Assembly (NCBI GenBank): GCA_964632355.1
Contig: CAZWBW010000029.1
Location: 1-27,873 of the forward strand
Direction: 5' to 3'
Source of the DNA: JALOAP01 sp964632355
Lineage (GTDB): Bacteria; Chloroflexota; Dehalococcoidia; Tepidiformales; Tepidiformaceae
DNA: 27,873 nucleotides
Below, piece after piece: positions 1 to 7,604 of the stretch; the first letter of the stretch is position 1; the number at the start of each line of letters is the position of its first letter. A program made the translations under genes and the position numbers. Below the pieces are notes generated by a model that made no database searches, was not told the DNA's origin, and saw only the letters and a program-made list of their open reading frames with translations.

Positions 1-1518
1 CACCGAGAGCCAGAGGGCGTCGAAGTGGCAGTCGAGCGTGTCGGTCTCCCGCCGCGCAGGCTTCCCGTCGATCGGGCAGGGGACGTTCACCCACTCCTCG
101 ATCTGCGTCAGCGGCGATTGCCCGGTGGGTTCGAACTTCACCTTCTCCGGCAGGAGCACCGGCAGGTCCTCCTCCGGCACCGGTACCAGCCCGTGCGTCT
201 CGCAGTGGATGATCGGGATCGGCGCGCCCCAGTACCGCTGCCGCGAAATGAGCCAGTCGTGCAGCCGGTAGTTCACCCACTTGCGGCCGAAACCCTGCTC
301 CTCCGCGTACTCCGTCACCCGGTGGATCGCCTCGTCGGCAGGCGTGCCGTCGAACCGCCCGGAATTGATCATCACGGTACCTTGCGTGAACGCCCGCTCC
401 AGCGGCTTGCTCACGTCCACCTCGTCGGAGTCGAACACCGGCTTGATCGGCAACCCGTACTTGGTCGCGAACTCGAAGTCGCGCTGGTCGTGCGCCGGCA
501 CGCCCATCACGGCGCCCGTCCCGTACGTGATCAGGACATAATCGCCAATCCAGATCGGGATCCGCTCCCCGTTGAACGGGTTGATCGCGTACGCGCCCGT
601 CGGCACGCCGGTCTTCTCCCGCTCGGTCGACATCCGCTCGATGTCGGTCTCGCGCGCGGCCGCGGCCTTGTACGCCTGTACGGCTTCGCGCTGCTCGTCC
701 GTCGTGATCCGGTCGACCAGCGGGTGTTCGGGCGCCAGCACCATGAAGCTCACGCCGAACACCGTGTCCGGCCGCGTGGTGAACACGGTCAGCTTCTCAT
801 CGACACCGGGCACATCAATCGCGAAGTCGAGCTGCGCGCCCTCCGACCGCCCGATCCAGTTCGTCTGCATCGTCTTGATGCGCTCGGGCCAGTCGATGCC
901 GTCGAACTTCAGCAGCTCCTCCGCATACGCCGTGATTCGGAAGAACCACTGCGTCAGCAGCCGCCGCTCGACGATGTCATCCGAGCGTTCGCAGCGCCCG
1001 TCGACCACCTGCTCGTTCGCCAGCACGGTCTGGCACCCCGGGCACCAGTTCGCCGGCGCCTCGGCACGGTAGGCCAGGCCGCGCTTGTACAGCTGCAGGA
1101 ACCACCACTGGGTCCAGCGGTAGTACTCGGGGTCGCTGGTCACGATCTCCCGGTCCCAGTCGAACGACGCGCCCATCATCCGGAGCTGCCCGCGCATCCG
1201 GTTGATGTTGTCGTACGTCCACTCCTTCGGGTCGATGCCGCGTTTAATCGCCGCGTTCTCCGCCGGGAGCCCGAACGCGTCGAACCCCATCGGGAACATC
1301 ACGTTGTAGCCCTGCATCCGGCGGTACCGCGCAGCCGCGTCGCTCGGCGCCATCGCGTACCAGTGGCCGGTATGCAGGTCGCCCGACGGGTACGGGAACA
1401 TGGTCAGCGCGTACCACTTCGGCCGCGGGTCGTCGTCACGCGCGTGGTACAGCTTGTCCGCTTCCCAGCGGGCCTGCCATTTCTGCTCAATCGCACGGGG
1501 GTCGTATCGATCCGCCAC
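1..1518 (-). CDS. leuS: Leucyl-tRNA synthetase, 5' two-thirds (cut by the window edge)
   Basis: Class I synthetase that charges tRNA-Leu with leucine in the cytoplasm. The 506 codons present start at a GTG with an AGAGGTG ribosome binding site a few bases upstream. In order I see the Rossmann core with FPYPSGDLHTGHW (HIGH-type motif HTGH, residues 49-52), a zinc-type insertion (C159, C162, C176), and the CP1 editing domain with TTRPDTVFGVSF and GTGAVMGVPAHDQRDFEFA. The second core half follows with DWLISRQRYWGAPIP. The KMSKS motif and anticodon-binding domain lie beyond position 1. Two oddities: the fourth zinc ligand is a serine (CERS, S179), and the last visible stretch reads DTLDCHFDALW where most bacterial enzymes have something like DTFVDSSWY, with no sign of a frameshift. 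The upstream leader resembles a T-box Stem I. Family assignment is certain. Confidence 0.96.
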   Translation of the reverse strand, partial: MADRYDPRAIEQKWQARWEADKLYHARDDDPRPKWYALTMFPYPSGDLHTGHWYAMAPSDAAARYRRMQGYNVMFPMGFDAFGLPAENAAIKRGIDPKEWTYDNINRMRGQLRMMGASFDWDREIVTSDPEYYRWTQWWFLQLYKRGLAYRAEAPANWCPGCQTVLANEQVVDGRCERSDDIVERRLLTQWFFRITAYAEELLKFDGIDWPERIKTMQTNWIGRSEGAQLDFAIDVPGVDEKLTVFTTRPDTVFGVSFMVLAPEHPLVDRITTDEQREAVQAYKAAAARETDIERMSTEREKTGVPTGAYAINPFNGERIPIWIGDYVLITYGTGAVMGVPAHDQRDFEFATKYGLPIKPVFDSDEVDVSKPLERAFTQGTVMINSGRFDGTPADEAIHRVTEYAEEQGFGRKWVNYRLHDWLISRQRYWGAPIPIIHCETHGLVPVPEEDLPVLLPEKVKFEPTGQSPLTQIEEWVNVPCPIDGKPARRETDTLDCHFDALWLSV

Positions 1519-1792
1519 GATCGTTCACCTCTACAGCACGGATTCAAGAGGGGAGCGCCGTCAGCAGACGGGCACAGGATCGGGGAGCCCCGCCGGCTAT
1601 CCGCCGCGGGGCAGGCGAAGGGCGAGAATGCGCTGTCGCTTCCCGCACGTCCAGCCTGCCAACCAGGTCCGGCTCACGAGCGTACTCCCTCGATCGTCCG
1701 CCTCGATGTGCTGCGGAGGCGGTGCACCGCCTAGGGTATCGGACCTCGCTTCCATCCGTCATCAACCCGCATCGCACCCTGACACGCTCCCG
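1519..1792 (-). promoter_or_regulatory. Structured leader upstream of leuS, T-box-like Stem I candidate
   Basis: This 274-base gap between the MgtC-like gene and leuS holds no credible gene. Read on the minus strand, a weak promoter candidate (TTGATG at 1765-1760, 19-base spacer, GATACC at 1740-1735) is followed by a perfect 16-base palindrome at 1732-1717. A T-box Stem I-like fold comes next. AGGCG (1703-1699) pairs with CGCCT (1617-1613), and GGG (1689-1687) pairs with CCC (1622-1620). The internal loop has AGTA (1686-1683) on one side and a CTC leucine triplet followed by G (1626-1623) on the other. CGC then pairs with GCG above the loop, and a GGTTGGCAGG-like apical segment follows. I cannot find the conserved TGGNACCGCG antiterminator downstream, so the T-box reading is only suggestive. 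Confidence 0.3.
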
Positions 1793-2248
1793 CTACGGTT
1801 CCTGGCCCTCGGTCGACGTCACTGGCTTGCCAGCCCGCCGGCGCCCCGTCCGATATACCCAGTCTGAAAGCGGTGACAGTTCGAGCAACACGATGACCAG
1901 GCCGGTCATCAGGAGCGCGACAAGCCAGAGGTCGAACGCAACCAGCAACCCCAGGCCCGCGAGCACCCAGATCGTCGCTGCTGTCGTGATTCCGCTGATC
2001 CCCTCGGCGCGTTGGAAGATGAGACCAGCACCGAGGAAGCCGATGCCCTGCACTACTCCCGCCGCCACCCGGTCCGATGCGATGAACTCGGAGATCTCCC
2101 CGAACGTCGCGGCCCCGAGGCACACCAGCCCGCTCGTCCGAATGCCCGCCTCGTGCCCGCGATATTCCCGCTCGAAGCCCACCGCAACACCCAGTACGAG
2201 CGCCAGCAACAGTTTGCTGAAGAACTCGAACTGGTCAGCGTTGCTCAT
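1793..2248 (-). CDS. MgtC/SapB-family membrane protein
   Basis: A 151-residue integral membrane protein of the MgtC/SapB family. Members have been linked to growth at low magnesium and to control of ATP synthase or membrane potential, but the biochemical activity of most is unknown. The hallmarks are an N-terminal helix ending in GFEREYRGHEAGIRTSGLVCLGA, the central QGIGFLGAGLIF helix, and ITTAATIWVLAGLGLLVA, with four hydrophobic segments in all. It lacks the C-terminal soluble domain of Salmonella MgtC, so it matches the short version. The ATG has GGGAG about 8 bases upstream. It begins three bases after the stop of the preceding gene, so the two are probably co-translated. Its own role here cannot be deduced. 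Confidence 0.88.
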   Translation of the reverse strand: MSNADQFEFFSKLLLALVLGVAVGFEREYRGHEAGIRTSGLVCLGAATFGEISEFIASDRVAAGVVQGIGFLGAGLIFQRAEGISGITTAATIWVLAGLGLLVAFDLWLVALLMTGLVIVLLELSPLSDWVYRTGRRRAGKPVTSTEGQEP

Positions 2249-2251
2249 CGC

Positions 2252-2824
2252 CTACTCCCGGTAGTGGGCCACAATCAACGTTTCGAAGTTCCGTTCGCCC
2301 GAGCACTCACGGCACGTCAGGTACCAGACCCATACGCTGTCAGGTTTCCGGCCGTACTTCTCTGCTGCGATTGCCTCGGTCTGGTCGACAACCTTCTGCA
2401 TCTCGCCCCAGGGCGCCGGGACCAGCCGGCTGAACGCGAACCCGCCGGGGTGCACGATGTCCTTCGCTCCCGGCGGCGCGTCCTCCACCTCGAGCAGGAC
2501 CGGCCGCCGAAACCGTCCCGAACCCAGCAGGAACATCGGGTCATCCGGGATCCGCGCCCCGGCCTTCGCGGCCTTGCGCTCCAACTCGCCACGAATGCCG
2601 CCGAACCCGACCGGTACGCCCATTACCGCGTTCGTGGTTCCCTTCACGAACGCGATGTCCGACCAGTCGCTCTCGACCTCATGCCAGTCGTCGCGGTCCA
2701 GGTGCGGGCAGTCACAGCTTGCCGGCGCCTCAGCGGCTTCCTCCGGACCTTCGTCGACCGGCTCCTGGACCGGCTGAACGCGGGCTCCCTGGTCTACGAC
2801 CTTCACACGTCGTCGGCGACTCAC
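2252..2824 (-). CDS. Hypothetical protein with paired cysteines
   Basis: A 190-residue soluble protein that I do not recognise. The first 35 residues are basic and then acidic and look disordered. A core follows with CDCPH (C37, C39, H41), a WHEVESDWSDIAF segment, a glycine-rich VMGVPVGFGGIRGEL turn, and a C-terminal CREC (C171, C174) before a beta-rich end. The two cysteine groups near opposite ends could bind a metal or form a disulfide, but this is inference. The GTG start has no convincing ribosome binding site, so the true start may be further in. It lies 21 bases after the GH13 gene and 3 bases before the MgtC-like gene, and is probably in the same transcript as both. Confidence 0.6.
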   Translation of the reverse strand: MSRRRRVKVVDQGARVQPVQEPVDEGPEEAAEAPASCDCPHLDRDDWHEVESDWSDIAFVKGTTNAVMGVPVGFGGIRGELERKAAKAGARIPDDPMFLLGSGRFRRPVLLEVEDAPPGAKDIVHPGGFAFSRLVPAPWGEMQKVVDQTEAIAAEKYGRKPDSVWVWYLTCRECSGERNFETLIVAHYRE

Positions 2825-2845
2825 AGCGTCACGATACCAGACTGG

Positions 2846-4501
2846 TCAGTCTCCGGCGCCAGCTACCGTCACCCATGCCCCGCCCAGCGGCGGGAGTACC
2901 AGCGTTCGCTCGAGAGGGCGCGCCTCCATGGCCCGGTCGGTGGCCAGCAGCACCTCGGAGAACCCCGGCGGCAGCGACAGTTCGACCGGTTCCGTCAGCA
3001 TGTTGATCGCACAGAACACCGGCCTCGCGCCCGGTGCCTGCCGAATCCACGTCACCGTCCCCTCCGGTCCTTCGACCAGCCGGAACGTCCCGTCGTGGAG
3101 CGAGGGTTCGCGCTTCCGCGTGTGGATCGCGTCCCGGTACAACGACAGCAACGAACCCGGGTCGTCGATTTGCGCTGCGACGTTGATCTCCGCCGGCCCG
3201 TACGGGAGCCACGGTTCCGCCTCCGAGAATCCTCGCCCGGGCGAGTCGTCCCACTGCATCGGCGTCCGTTCGGGGTCCCGGCCGATTGCGCGGTGCCTCG
3301 CCGGGTCCTGCTGTCGCTCCGGCGGGATTTCGACGTCGACCATCCCGATCTCCTCGCCGTAGTACAGGAACGGGACGCATCGCACGCCAAGCAGCAGGAG
3401 CGCCGCCGCCCGGGCTCGCTCGAGGCCTCGCCCGTCGTGGTTGTGGCGGCTGATGAACCGCGGCCGGTCGTGGTTCGCCAGCGCGTAGCAGGGCAGGGCC
3501 CCCGGCGGCACCGCTTGCTCAGCGCTCAGCAGGATCTCCCGGGCCGTTTGTGCATCCCACGGCGTGTACCCGGTGCCTCGCGCGGTGTCGTGGATGAACG
3601 TGAAGTTGAACGCGAGATGCAGCCCGTCGAGCGCATCCCCGCCGTAGTACCGCGCGATCTCCTGGTGCGAACCGAACACCTCGCCCACGGCCACGCTCCC
3701 CGGGAACTCGTCGAGTACCTTCCGGATGCGCCGGACCGCGTCGTACACCTCTTCGTAGTTCCGGTTGTAACGAAGCAACCATCGCGGCTGCAGTCCGCCC
3801 TCCACGTACAGCGGGTTCGGCGGATTATCCGGCAGGTCAGGGTGCTTCACGATCTGCCCGATCACGTCCATCCGGAAGCCATCCACGCCCCGGCGCAGCC
3901 AGTAGCGCAGCGTGTCGTGCATCGCCCGCTCGACTTCCGGGTTACGCCAGTTCAGGTCCGGCTGCTCCTCCAGGAACGAGTGCAGGTAGTACTGTCCGGT
4001 CGCTTCGTCGAATGTCCACGCCGGCCCGCCGAACGCCGACTGCCAGTTGTTCGGCGGCGATCCATCCGGCTTCGGATCCCGCCAGACATACCAGTCCCGT
4101 TTTGGGTTCGTGCGTGACGACCGCGACTCCAGGAACCACGGGTGCTGGTCCGACGTGTGATTCGGCACCCAGTCGAGCAGTACTCGTATCCCCCGCCGGT
4201 GGCACTCCCCGGTCAGCCGGTCCATGTCTTCGAGGGTGCCAAAATCGGGGTGCACGCCCTCGTAGTCCGAGACGTCATACCCGAAGTCCTTCATCGGCGA
4301 AGGAAACGTCGGGGAGAGCCAGATTGCATCGATGCCCAGCGAACGCTCGGTGCCGTCGTTCAGGTAATCGAGCCGCTGGATGATGCCCTGCAGGTCACCG
4401 ATGCCGTCGCCGTTCGAGTCCTGGAACGATCGCGGGTACACCTGGTAAACAACCGCCCGCTGCCACCAGTTCGGGTCGTTCCGGCTCGCTTCCGAAGGCA
4501 T
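2846..4501 (-). CDS. GH13 alpha-glucosidase (oligo-1,6-glucosidase type)
   Basis: A 551-residue glycoside hydrolase of family 13, oligo-1,6-glucosidase/alpha-glucosidase branch, which hydrolyses short alpha-glucosides in the cytoplasm. It opens with WWQRAVVYQVYPRSF, then the calcium-loop type DSNGDGIGDL. Region I is DWVPNHTS (from D110), region II is GFRMDVI with nucleophile D212, region III is VAVGEVFG with acid/base E274, and region IV is ALANHDRPR with D345. A C-terminal beta domain ends the protein. There is no signal peptide. Length is usual for the family (about 530-570). The ribosome binding site is weak and the start lies 9 bases after the upstream stop, so translation probably depends on reinitiation. 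Trehalose synthase or sucrose hydrolase are possible alternatives because substrate specificity cannot be read from motifs. Confidence 0.92.
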   Translation of the reverse strand: MPSEASRNDPNWWQRAVVYQVYPRSFQDSNGDGIGDLQGIIQRLDYLNDGTERSLGIDAIWLSPTFPSPMKDFGYDVSDYEGVHPDFGTLEDMDRLTGECHRRGIRVLLDWVPNHTSDQHPWFLESRSSRTNPKRDWYVWRDPKPDGSPPNNWQSAFGGPAWTFDEATGQYYLHSFLEEQPDLNWRNPEVERAMHDTLRYWLRRGVDGFRMDVIGQIVKHPDLPDNPPNPLYVEGGLQPRWLLRYNRNYEEVYDAVRRIRKVLDEFPGSVAVGEVFGSHQEIARYYGGDALDGLHLAFNFTFIHDTARGTGYTPWDAQTAREILLSAEQAVPPGALPCYALANHDRPRFISRHNHDGRGLERARAAALLLLGVRCVPFLYYGEEIGMVDVEIPPERQQDPARHRAIGRDPERTPMQWDDSPGRGFSEAEPWLPYGPAEINVAAQIDDPGSLLSLYRDAIHTRKREPSLHDGTFRLVEGPEGTVTWIRQAPGARPVFCAINMLTEPVELSLPPGFSEVLLATDRAMEARPLERTLVLPPLGGAWVTVAGAGD

Positions 4502-4510
4502 CGCGCCGAT

Positions 4511-4873
4511 CTATGCGACAGTCGCCCGGAGCGCCGCCTCCACCTCCGCCACAAAGTCCGGGTGCTGGTCTAGCAGATTCCGCGAGATCGTGATGGCCGG
4601 GGCAAGGTGCAGCCCCTGGTCCAGCGCCCGGGTGATCCACAGACGGCCGATCACCTCGGCCGCGCGGTCCCGGAACGCCTGCGTGTTCTCGACGCCCAGC
4701 CGCTCAGCGAGGAACTCCATGCTCGGGTCGTTCACCAACACCGCGACTTCCCGTGCGCTTCGCCCTGGCACTGAAAGCAGGAAGTTCGCCTGCGTCCCAC
4801 CAAAGATCTCATAGGCGCCCGTACCCAAACCTTCGAATTGGATCGACGCCTCGTTCTCTCGCACGGTCGTCAT
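4511..4873 (-). CDS. Hypothetical protein coupled to argG
   Basis: A 120-residue soluble protein that I do not recognise. It starts within the argG stop codon (ATGA overlap at 4870-4873), so translation is very likely coupled to argG. The composition is that of a compact alpha/beta protein: an N-terminal beta-rich half with a GTGAYEIFGG turn, then helices rich in Ala, Arg, Glu and Leu. It has no cysteine, no membrane segment and no signal peptide. It is followed after 9 bases by the GH13 gene. Coupling suggests it is made in proportion to ArgG, but nothing in the sequence shows whether it acts on arginine synthesis. Confidence 0.7.
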   Translation of the reverse strand: MTTVRENEASIQFEGLGTGAYEIFGGTQANFLLSVPGRSAREVAVLVNDPSMEFLAERLGVENTQAFRDRAAEVIGRLWITRALDQGLHLAPAITISRNLLDQHPDFVAEVEAALRATVA

Positions 4874-6111
4874 TCTCTGTCCTCTTGTGGCATCGCGATC
4901 TTCAACGTCTCGGTAAGTCCGCCCAGCAGTTGCCGGCGCGCCTGCACGCGTGTCTGCAAGCCCCAGATGTTGATGAACCCGACTGCTGCCGACTGGTCGT
5001 ACGTGTCGCCGCGATCATAGGTAGCAAGTGCACGGTCGTACAGCGACTTGGGCGCCGACCGCCCGACCACTGTCGCCGTCCCCCGGTGGAGCCGCACACG
5101 CACCTCCCCGGTTACGTGCCGCTGCGTGCTGGCAACGTAGGCCGCGATGTCCTGGTGGTGCGAACTGAACCAGAGCCCGTTGTAGATAAGTTCCGCGTAT
5201 TCGCCGGCGATGTACTTCTTCAGCTTGATCTGCTGCTTCGAAAGCGTCATCGCTTCCAGCGCCCGGTGCGCCGTGTGGAGAATCACCGCCGCCGGCGCCT
5301 CGTAGATCTCCCGGCTCTTGATGCCGACAAGCCGGTCCTCGATGTGGTCGATCCGCCCGACCCCGTGCAGCCCCCCGAGCTCGTTGAGCTGCTCGACCAG
5401 GTCGACCGGGCCAATCTCCTCGCCGTTCAGCGTCACCGGCATCCCGTGCGAATACCAGATCGTCACATACGCCGGCTCCGAGGGCGCTTCTTCCGGCGAT
5501 CGCGTCCATTCGTACGCTTCGGGCGGCGGTTCCTGCCACGGGTCCTCCAGCACGCCAGCCTCGGCGCTCCGGCCCCACAGGTTCTCGTCGATGCTGAACG
5601 GGCCCTTTTCGCCCCACGGGATGTCCACGCCGTGCTTCCGCAGGTACTCGATCTGCGTCTCGCGCGCCATCGCCTTCTCCCGCGTCGGCGCCACGATCTC
5701 CAGCGACGGGTCCAGCGTCTGAATCCCGACGTCGAACCGGACCTGGTCGTTGCCCTTCCCGGTGCAGCCGTGCGCAACCGCTTGCGCGCCTTCTTCGTGC
5801 GCGACATCGACGAGCAGCTTCGCCATCAGCGGCCGGGCCAGCGCCGTCGCCAGCGGGTACGCATCCTGGTACACCGCACCGGCCGCCAGCGCCGGGAACG
5901 CGAAGTACCGGATGAAGTCCTCCTTCGCGTCAATAACCCGGACCTTCACCGCACCCGCAGCAAGGCCGCGCTCTTCGACGACCGGCTGCTCTTTGCTACG
6001 GCCGAGGTCGATGTTCAGCGCGATGACTTCGTAGCCGCGTTCGACCGAAAGCCATTTGATGGCGGTCGTCGTATCCAGACCGCCCGAATAGGCGAGCACA
6101 AGCTTGGGCAC
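4870..6111 (-). CDS. argG: Argininosuccinate synthase
   Basis: Joins citrulline and aspartate with ATP to make argininosuccinate, the penultimate step of arginine synthesis. The 413-residue protein is full length for the family. It begins KLVLAYSGGLDTTTAIKWL, the PP-loop ATP pyrophosphatase signature. It also has the AHGCTGKGNDQVRFD segment that binds citrulline and aspartate, and YSHGMPVTLNG and HGVGRIDHIEDRLVGIKSRE further on. The start is GTG with GGAG 5 bases upstream. The last base pairs overlap the next gene (ATGA). An 80-base gap to the SdpI-like gene holds a palindrome at 6154-6174, so argG may have its own control as well as read-through from the argC-side genes. Confidence 0.97.
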   Translation of the reverse strand: MPKLVLAYSGGLDTTTAIKWLSVERGYEVIALNIDLGRSKEQPVVEERGLAAGAVKVRVIDAKEDFIRYFAFPALAAGAVYQDAYPLATALARPLMAKLLVDVAHEEGAQAVAHGCTGKGNDQVRFDVGIQTLDPSLEIVAPTREKAMARETQIEYLRKHGVDIPWGEKGPFSIDENLWGRSAEAGVLEDPWQEPPPEAYEWTRSPEEAPSEPAYVTIWYSHGMPVTLNGEEIGPVDLVEQLNELGGLHGVGRIDHIEDRLVGIKSREIYEAPAAVILHTAHRALEAMTLSKQQIKLKKYIAGEYAELIYNGLWFSSHHQDIAAYVASTQRHVTGEVRVRLHRGTATVVGRSAPKSLYDRALATYDRGDTYDQSAAVGFINIWGLQTRVQARRQLLGGLTETLKIAMPQEDRE

Positions 6112-6153
6112 GGGAACTCCGATTCAAGAAGGGTTCTGCGAGCATCCAGTATC

Positions 6154-6174
6154 GCCCGGAATCGCGATCCGGGC
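6154..6174. repeat. Near-perfect 21-base palindrome upstream of argG
   Basis: GCCCGGA (6154-6160) and TCCGGGC (6168-6174) flank a self-complementary TCGCGA core with one unpaired A. It lies 43 bases upstream of the argG start in an otherwise empty 80-base gap. It could be an operator for a dimeric regulator or an RNA hairpin in an argG leader. It does not resemble the AT-rich ArgR box, and no T-tract follows it on the minus strand. Confidence 0.4.
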
Positions 6175-6190
6175 CATGTCGTGGCGTGCG

Positions 6191-6550
6191 TTACGCCCCG
6201 AGCTGCCGCCGCGCACGCGACGTGCCCACCCACCACGACGCCAGCGCACCACACAGGATGAGCGCGGCCTGTGCCAGCACCACCACCGCTGCCAGGGCGT
6301 CGCCCACTTTGCCCACGAACGCAAACGGCAGGAATGCGAGCCCCGTCGCGAATGCCGCAACCCCGGTGAAGATCATCGGAGCGGCGCCCTCACGGTGCGT
6401 CGCAAACCAGTGCTCGTCGCTCTGCATCGTGTACGGCGTTCGAATGCCAGCCCACGGGTTTCGCGGCAACCGCTCGGTCAGGCCAAGGAACCCAAGGAGG
6501 ACCAGCAGCAGCGAAGCCAGCGTCGTTATCAGGAGCACAACCGCCATCAT
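6191..6550 (-). CDS. SdpI-family small membrane protein
   Basis: A 119-residue protein with three hydrophobic segments (about residues 3-23, 58-80 and 83-105). Between the first two is PWAGIRTPYTMQSDEHWFATHREGA, the signature loop of the SdpI/YhfL family. The B. subtilis SdpI protects against the SdpC toxin, but most relatives are of unknown function and no toxin gene is visible here. The ATG overlaps the stop of the nitrilase gene (ATGA at 6547-6550), so the two are translated together. Confidence is high for the family and low for any immunity role. Confidence 0.82.
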   Translation of the reverse strand: MMAVVLLITTLASLLLVLLGFLGLTERLPRNPWAGIRTPYTMQSDEHWFATHREGAAPMIFTGVAAFATGLAFLPFAFVGKVGDALAAVVVLAQAALILCGALASWWVGTSRARRQLGA

Positions 6551-7587
6551 CGCTCTGCACCTCGCACTCTCAGATCGTGGATCGCGTCAGCGAGCTCGCG
6601 CTCGTTCCGAATCGTCCCCTCGGCGACGCCATCGGTCAGCGCTCGTCGCGCGTCCGCCAGTTGCTCATCGTCATCGAACTGCGCCACGCGCTTCGGGCGC
6701 CGGTTCACCCGGAATTCGAACACGTCTGGCCGCGCGTAATGACCCGCGTGGTCGGCCAGGAGTTTCTGCACCATCACCGTTCCGAGGTTCGCTTTCGCGG
6801 TGAGGATGCCCTCCTCGTCCAGCAACGGCCCCGCCAGCACATCACCCCTCGGCCCGATGATTGCGGAGTGGCCGTTTAGGGGCCGCATCGCGCCCTTCAC
6901 GTCCGGGGGCATGTCCTCCTCCCTCAACAGCCCGCCGCTCATGACGACATACGCCGTCGCCTGCATGGCGAATGCTCGCGATAGCACCTCCTGGCGGGTG
7001 AACGTCGCACCGGGCCATGCTCCGGCGTGCACCTGCAGCCCCTGCGCAATGAGCGCATATCCCGGCAACACCATCTGGTGCTCCCAGCAATTCAGACCGC
7101 CCAGCTTCCCGTACGGCCGCTCATAGAGCCGCAGCGAACTCCCGTCGCCTTCGCCCCACACGCTCCGCTCGAAGAAGGTCGGCTTCAGCTTCCGGTGCTT
7201 CCCAAGCAGGCGGCCATCGCGCCCGATGAACAGCAGCGTGCAATAGATGGTGCCGCCGGTCGTCCCGTCACGCTCTGCCACACCGATGACAACGTCCGTG
7301 TCTGCGCGTTTCGCCGCGGCACACAATGCGTCCGTCGCCGGCGAGGGCACCTCCACCGCGTTCAGGACAAACCGCCGCAACAGGTCCCGGATCGGGACCC
7401 CGCCGCCCGGTTCAGCGAACCCGGCATACCCCGGTATCCATGTCTCGCCGAACACGGCAAGGTCCGCGCCCTTCTCGCCCGCCTGCTGGATCAGCGCACA
7501 TGCCTTCTCGACGCTGGCGTCGCGGTCGAGGTAGACCGGCGCCGCCTGCACGGCCGCCAGCGTGAAGTCCCGGAATTCATCTCCCAT
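6547..7587 (-). CDS. Nitrilase-branch carbon-nitrogen hydrolase
   Basis: A 346-residue nitrilase-superfamily enzyme of the nitrilase/cyanide hydratase branch, which turns nitriles into acids or amides through a thioimidate on cysteine. The catalytic set is visible: E48 in FGETWIPGYAGF, K133 in HRKLKPT, E140 in FFERSVWGEGDGS and C167 in GGLNCWEH. The expected C-terminal oligomerisation segment and a charged tail follow. The ATG has AGGAGG about 9 bases upstream. It begins 17 bases after argD and overlaps the SdpI-like gene. The presence of the gene between argD and argG is unexplained because no nitrile step belongs to arginine synthesis. The physiological substrate cannot be predicted. Confidence 0.92.
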   Translation of the reverse strand: MGDEFRDFTLAAVQAAPVYLDRDASVEKACALIQQAGEKGADLAVFGETWIPGYAGFAEPGGGVPIRDLLRRFVLNAVEVPSPATDALCAAAKRADTDVVIGVAERDGTTGGTIYCTLLFIGRDGRLLGKHRKLKPTFFERSVWGEGDGSSLRLYERPYGKLGGLNCWEHQMVLPGYALIAQGLQVHAGAWPGATFTRQEVLSRAFAMQATAYVVMSGGLLREEDMPPDVKGAMRPLNGHSAIIGPRGDVLAGPLLDEEGILTAKANLGTVMVQKLLADHAGHYARPDVFEFRVNRRPKRVAQFDDDEQLADARRALTDGVAEGTIRNERELADAIHDLRVRGAER

Positions 7588-7604
7588 GGCCCGACCCTCC
7601 TGGC

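Noticed and set aside
25..1734. A 569-codon open frame on the plus strand opposite leuS
   Set aside because: It is the mirror of a clear synthetase gene in GC-rich DNA, is very rich in Arg, Pro and Val, and has no domain or ribosome binding site.
2012..4117. A 701-codon open frame on the plus strand opposite the GH13 and unknown genes
   Set aside because: Antisense shadow: it crosses two real genes with intact motifs on the other strand and has Arg/Pro-rich, domain-free translation.
6191..7587. A toxin-immunity module built around the SdpI-like gene
   Set aside because: No SdpC-like toxin or SdpR-like regulator is nearby, and the gene is coupled to a nitrilase; family membership alone does not show immunity.
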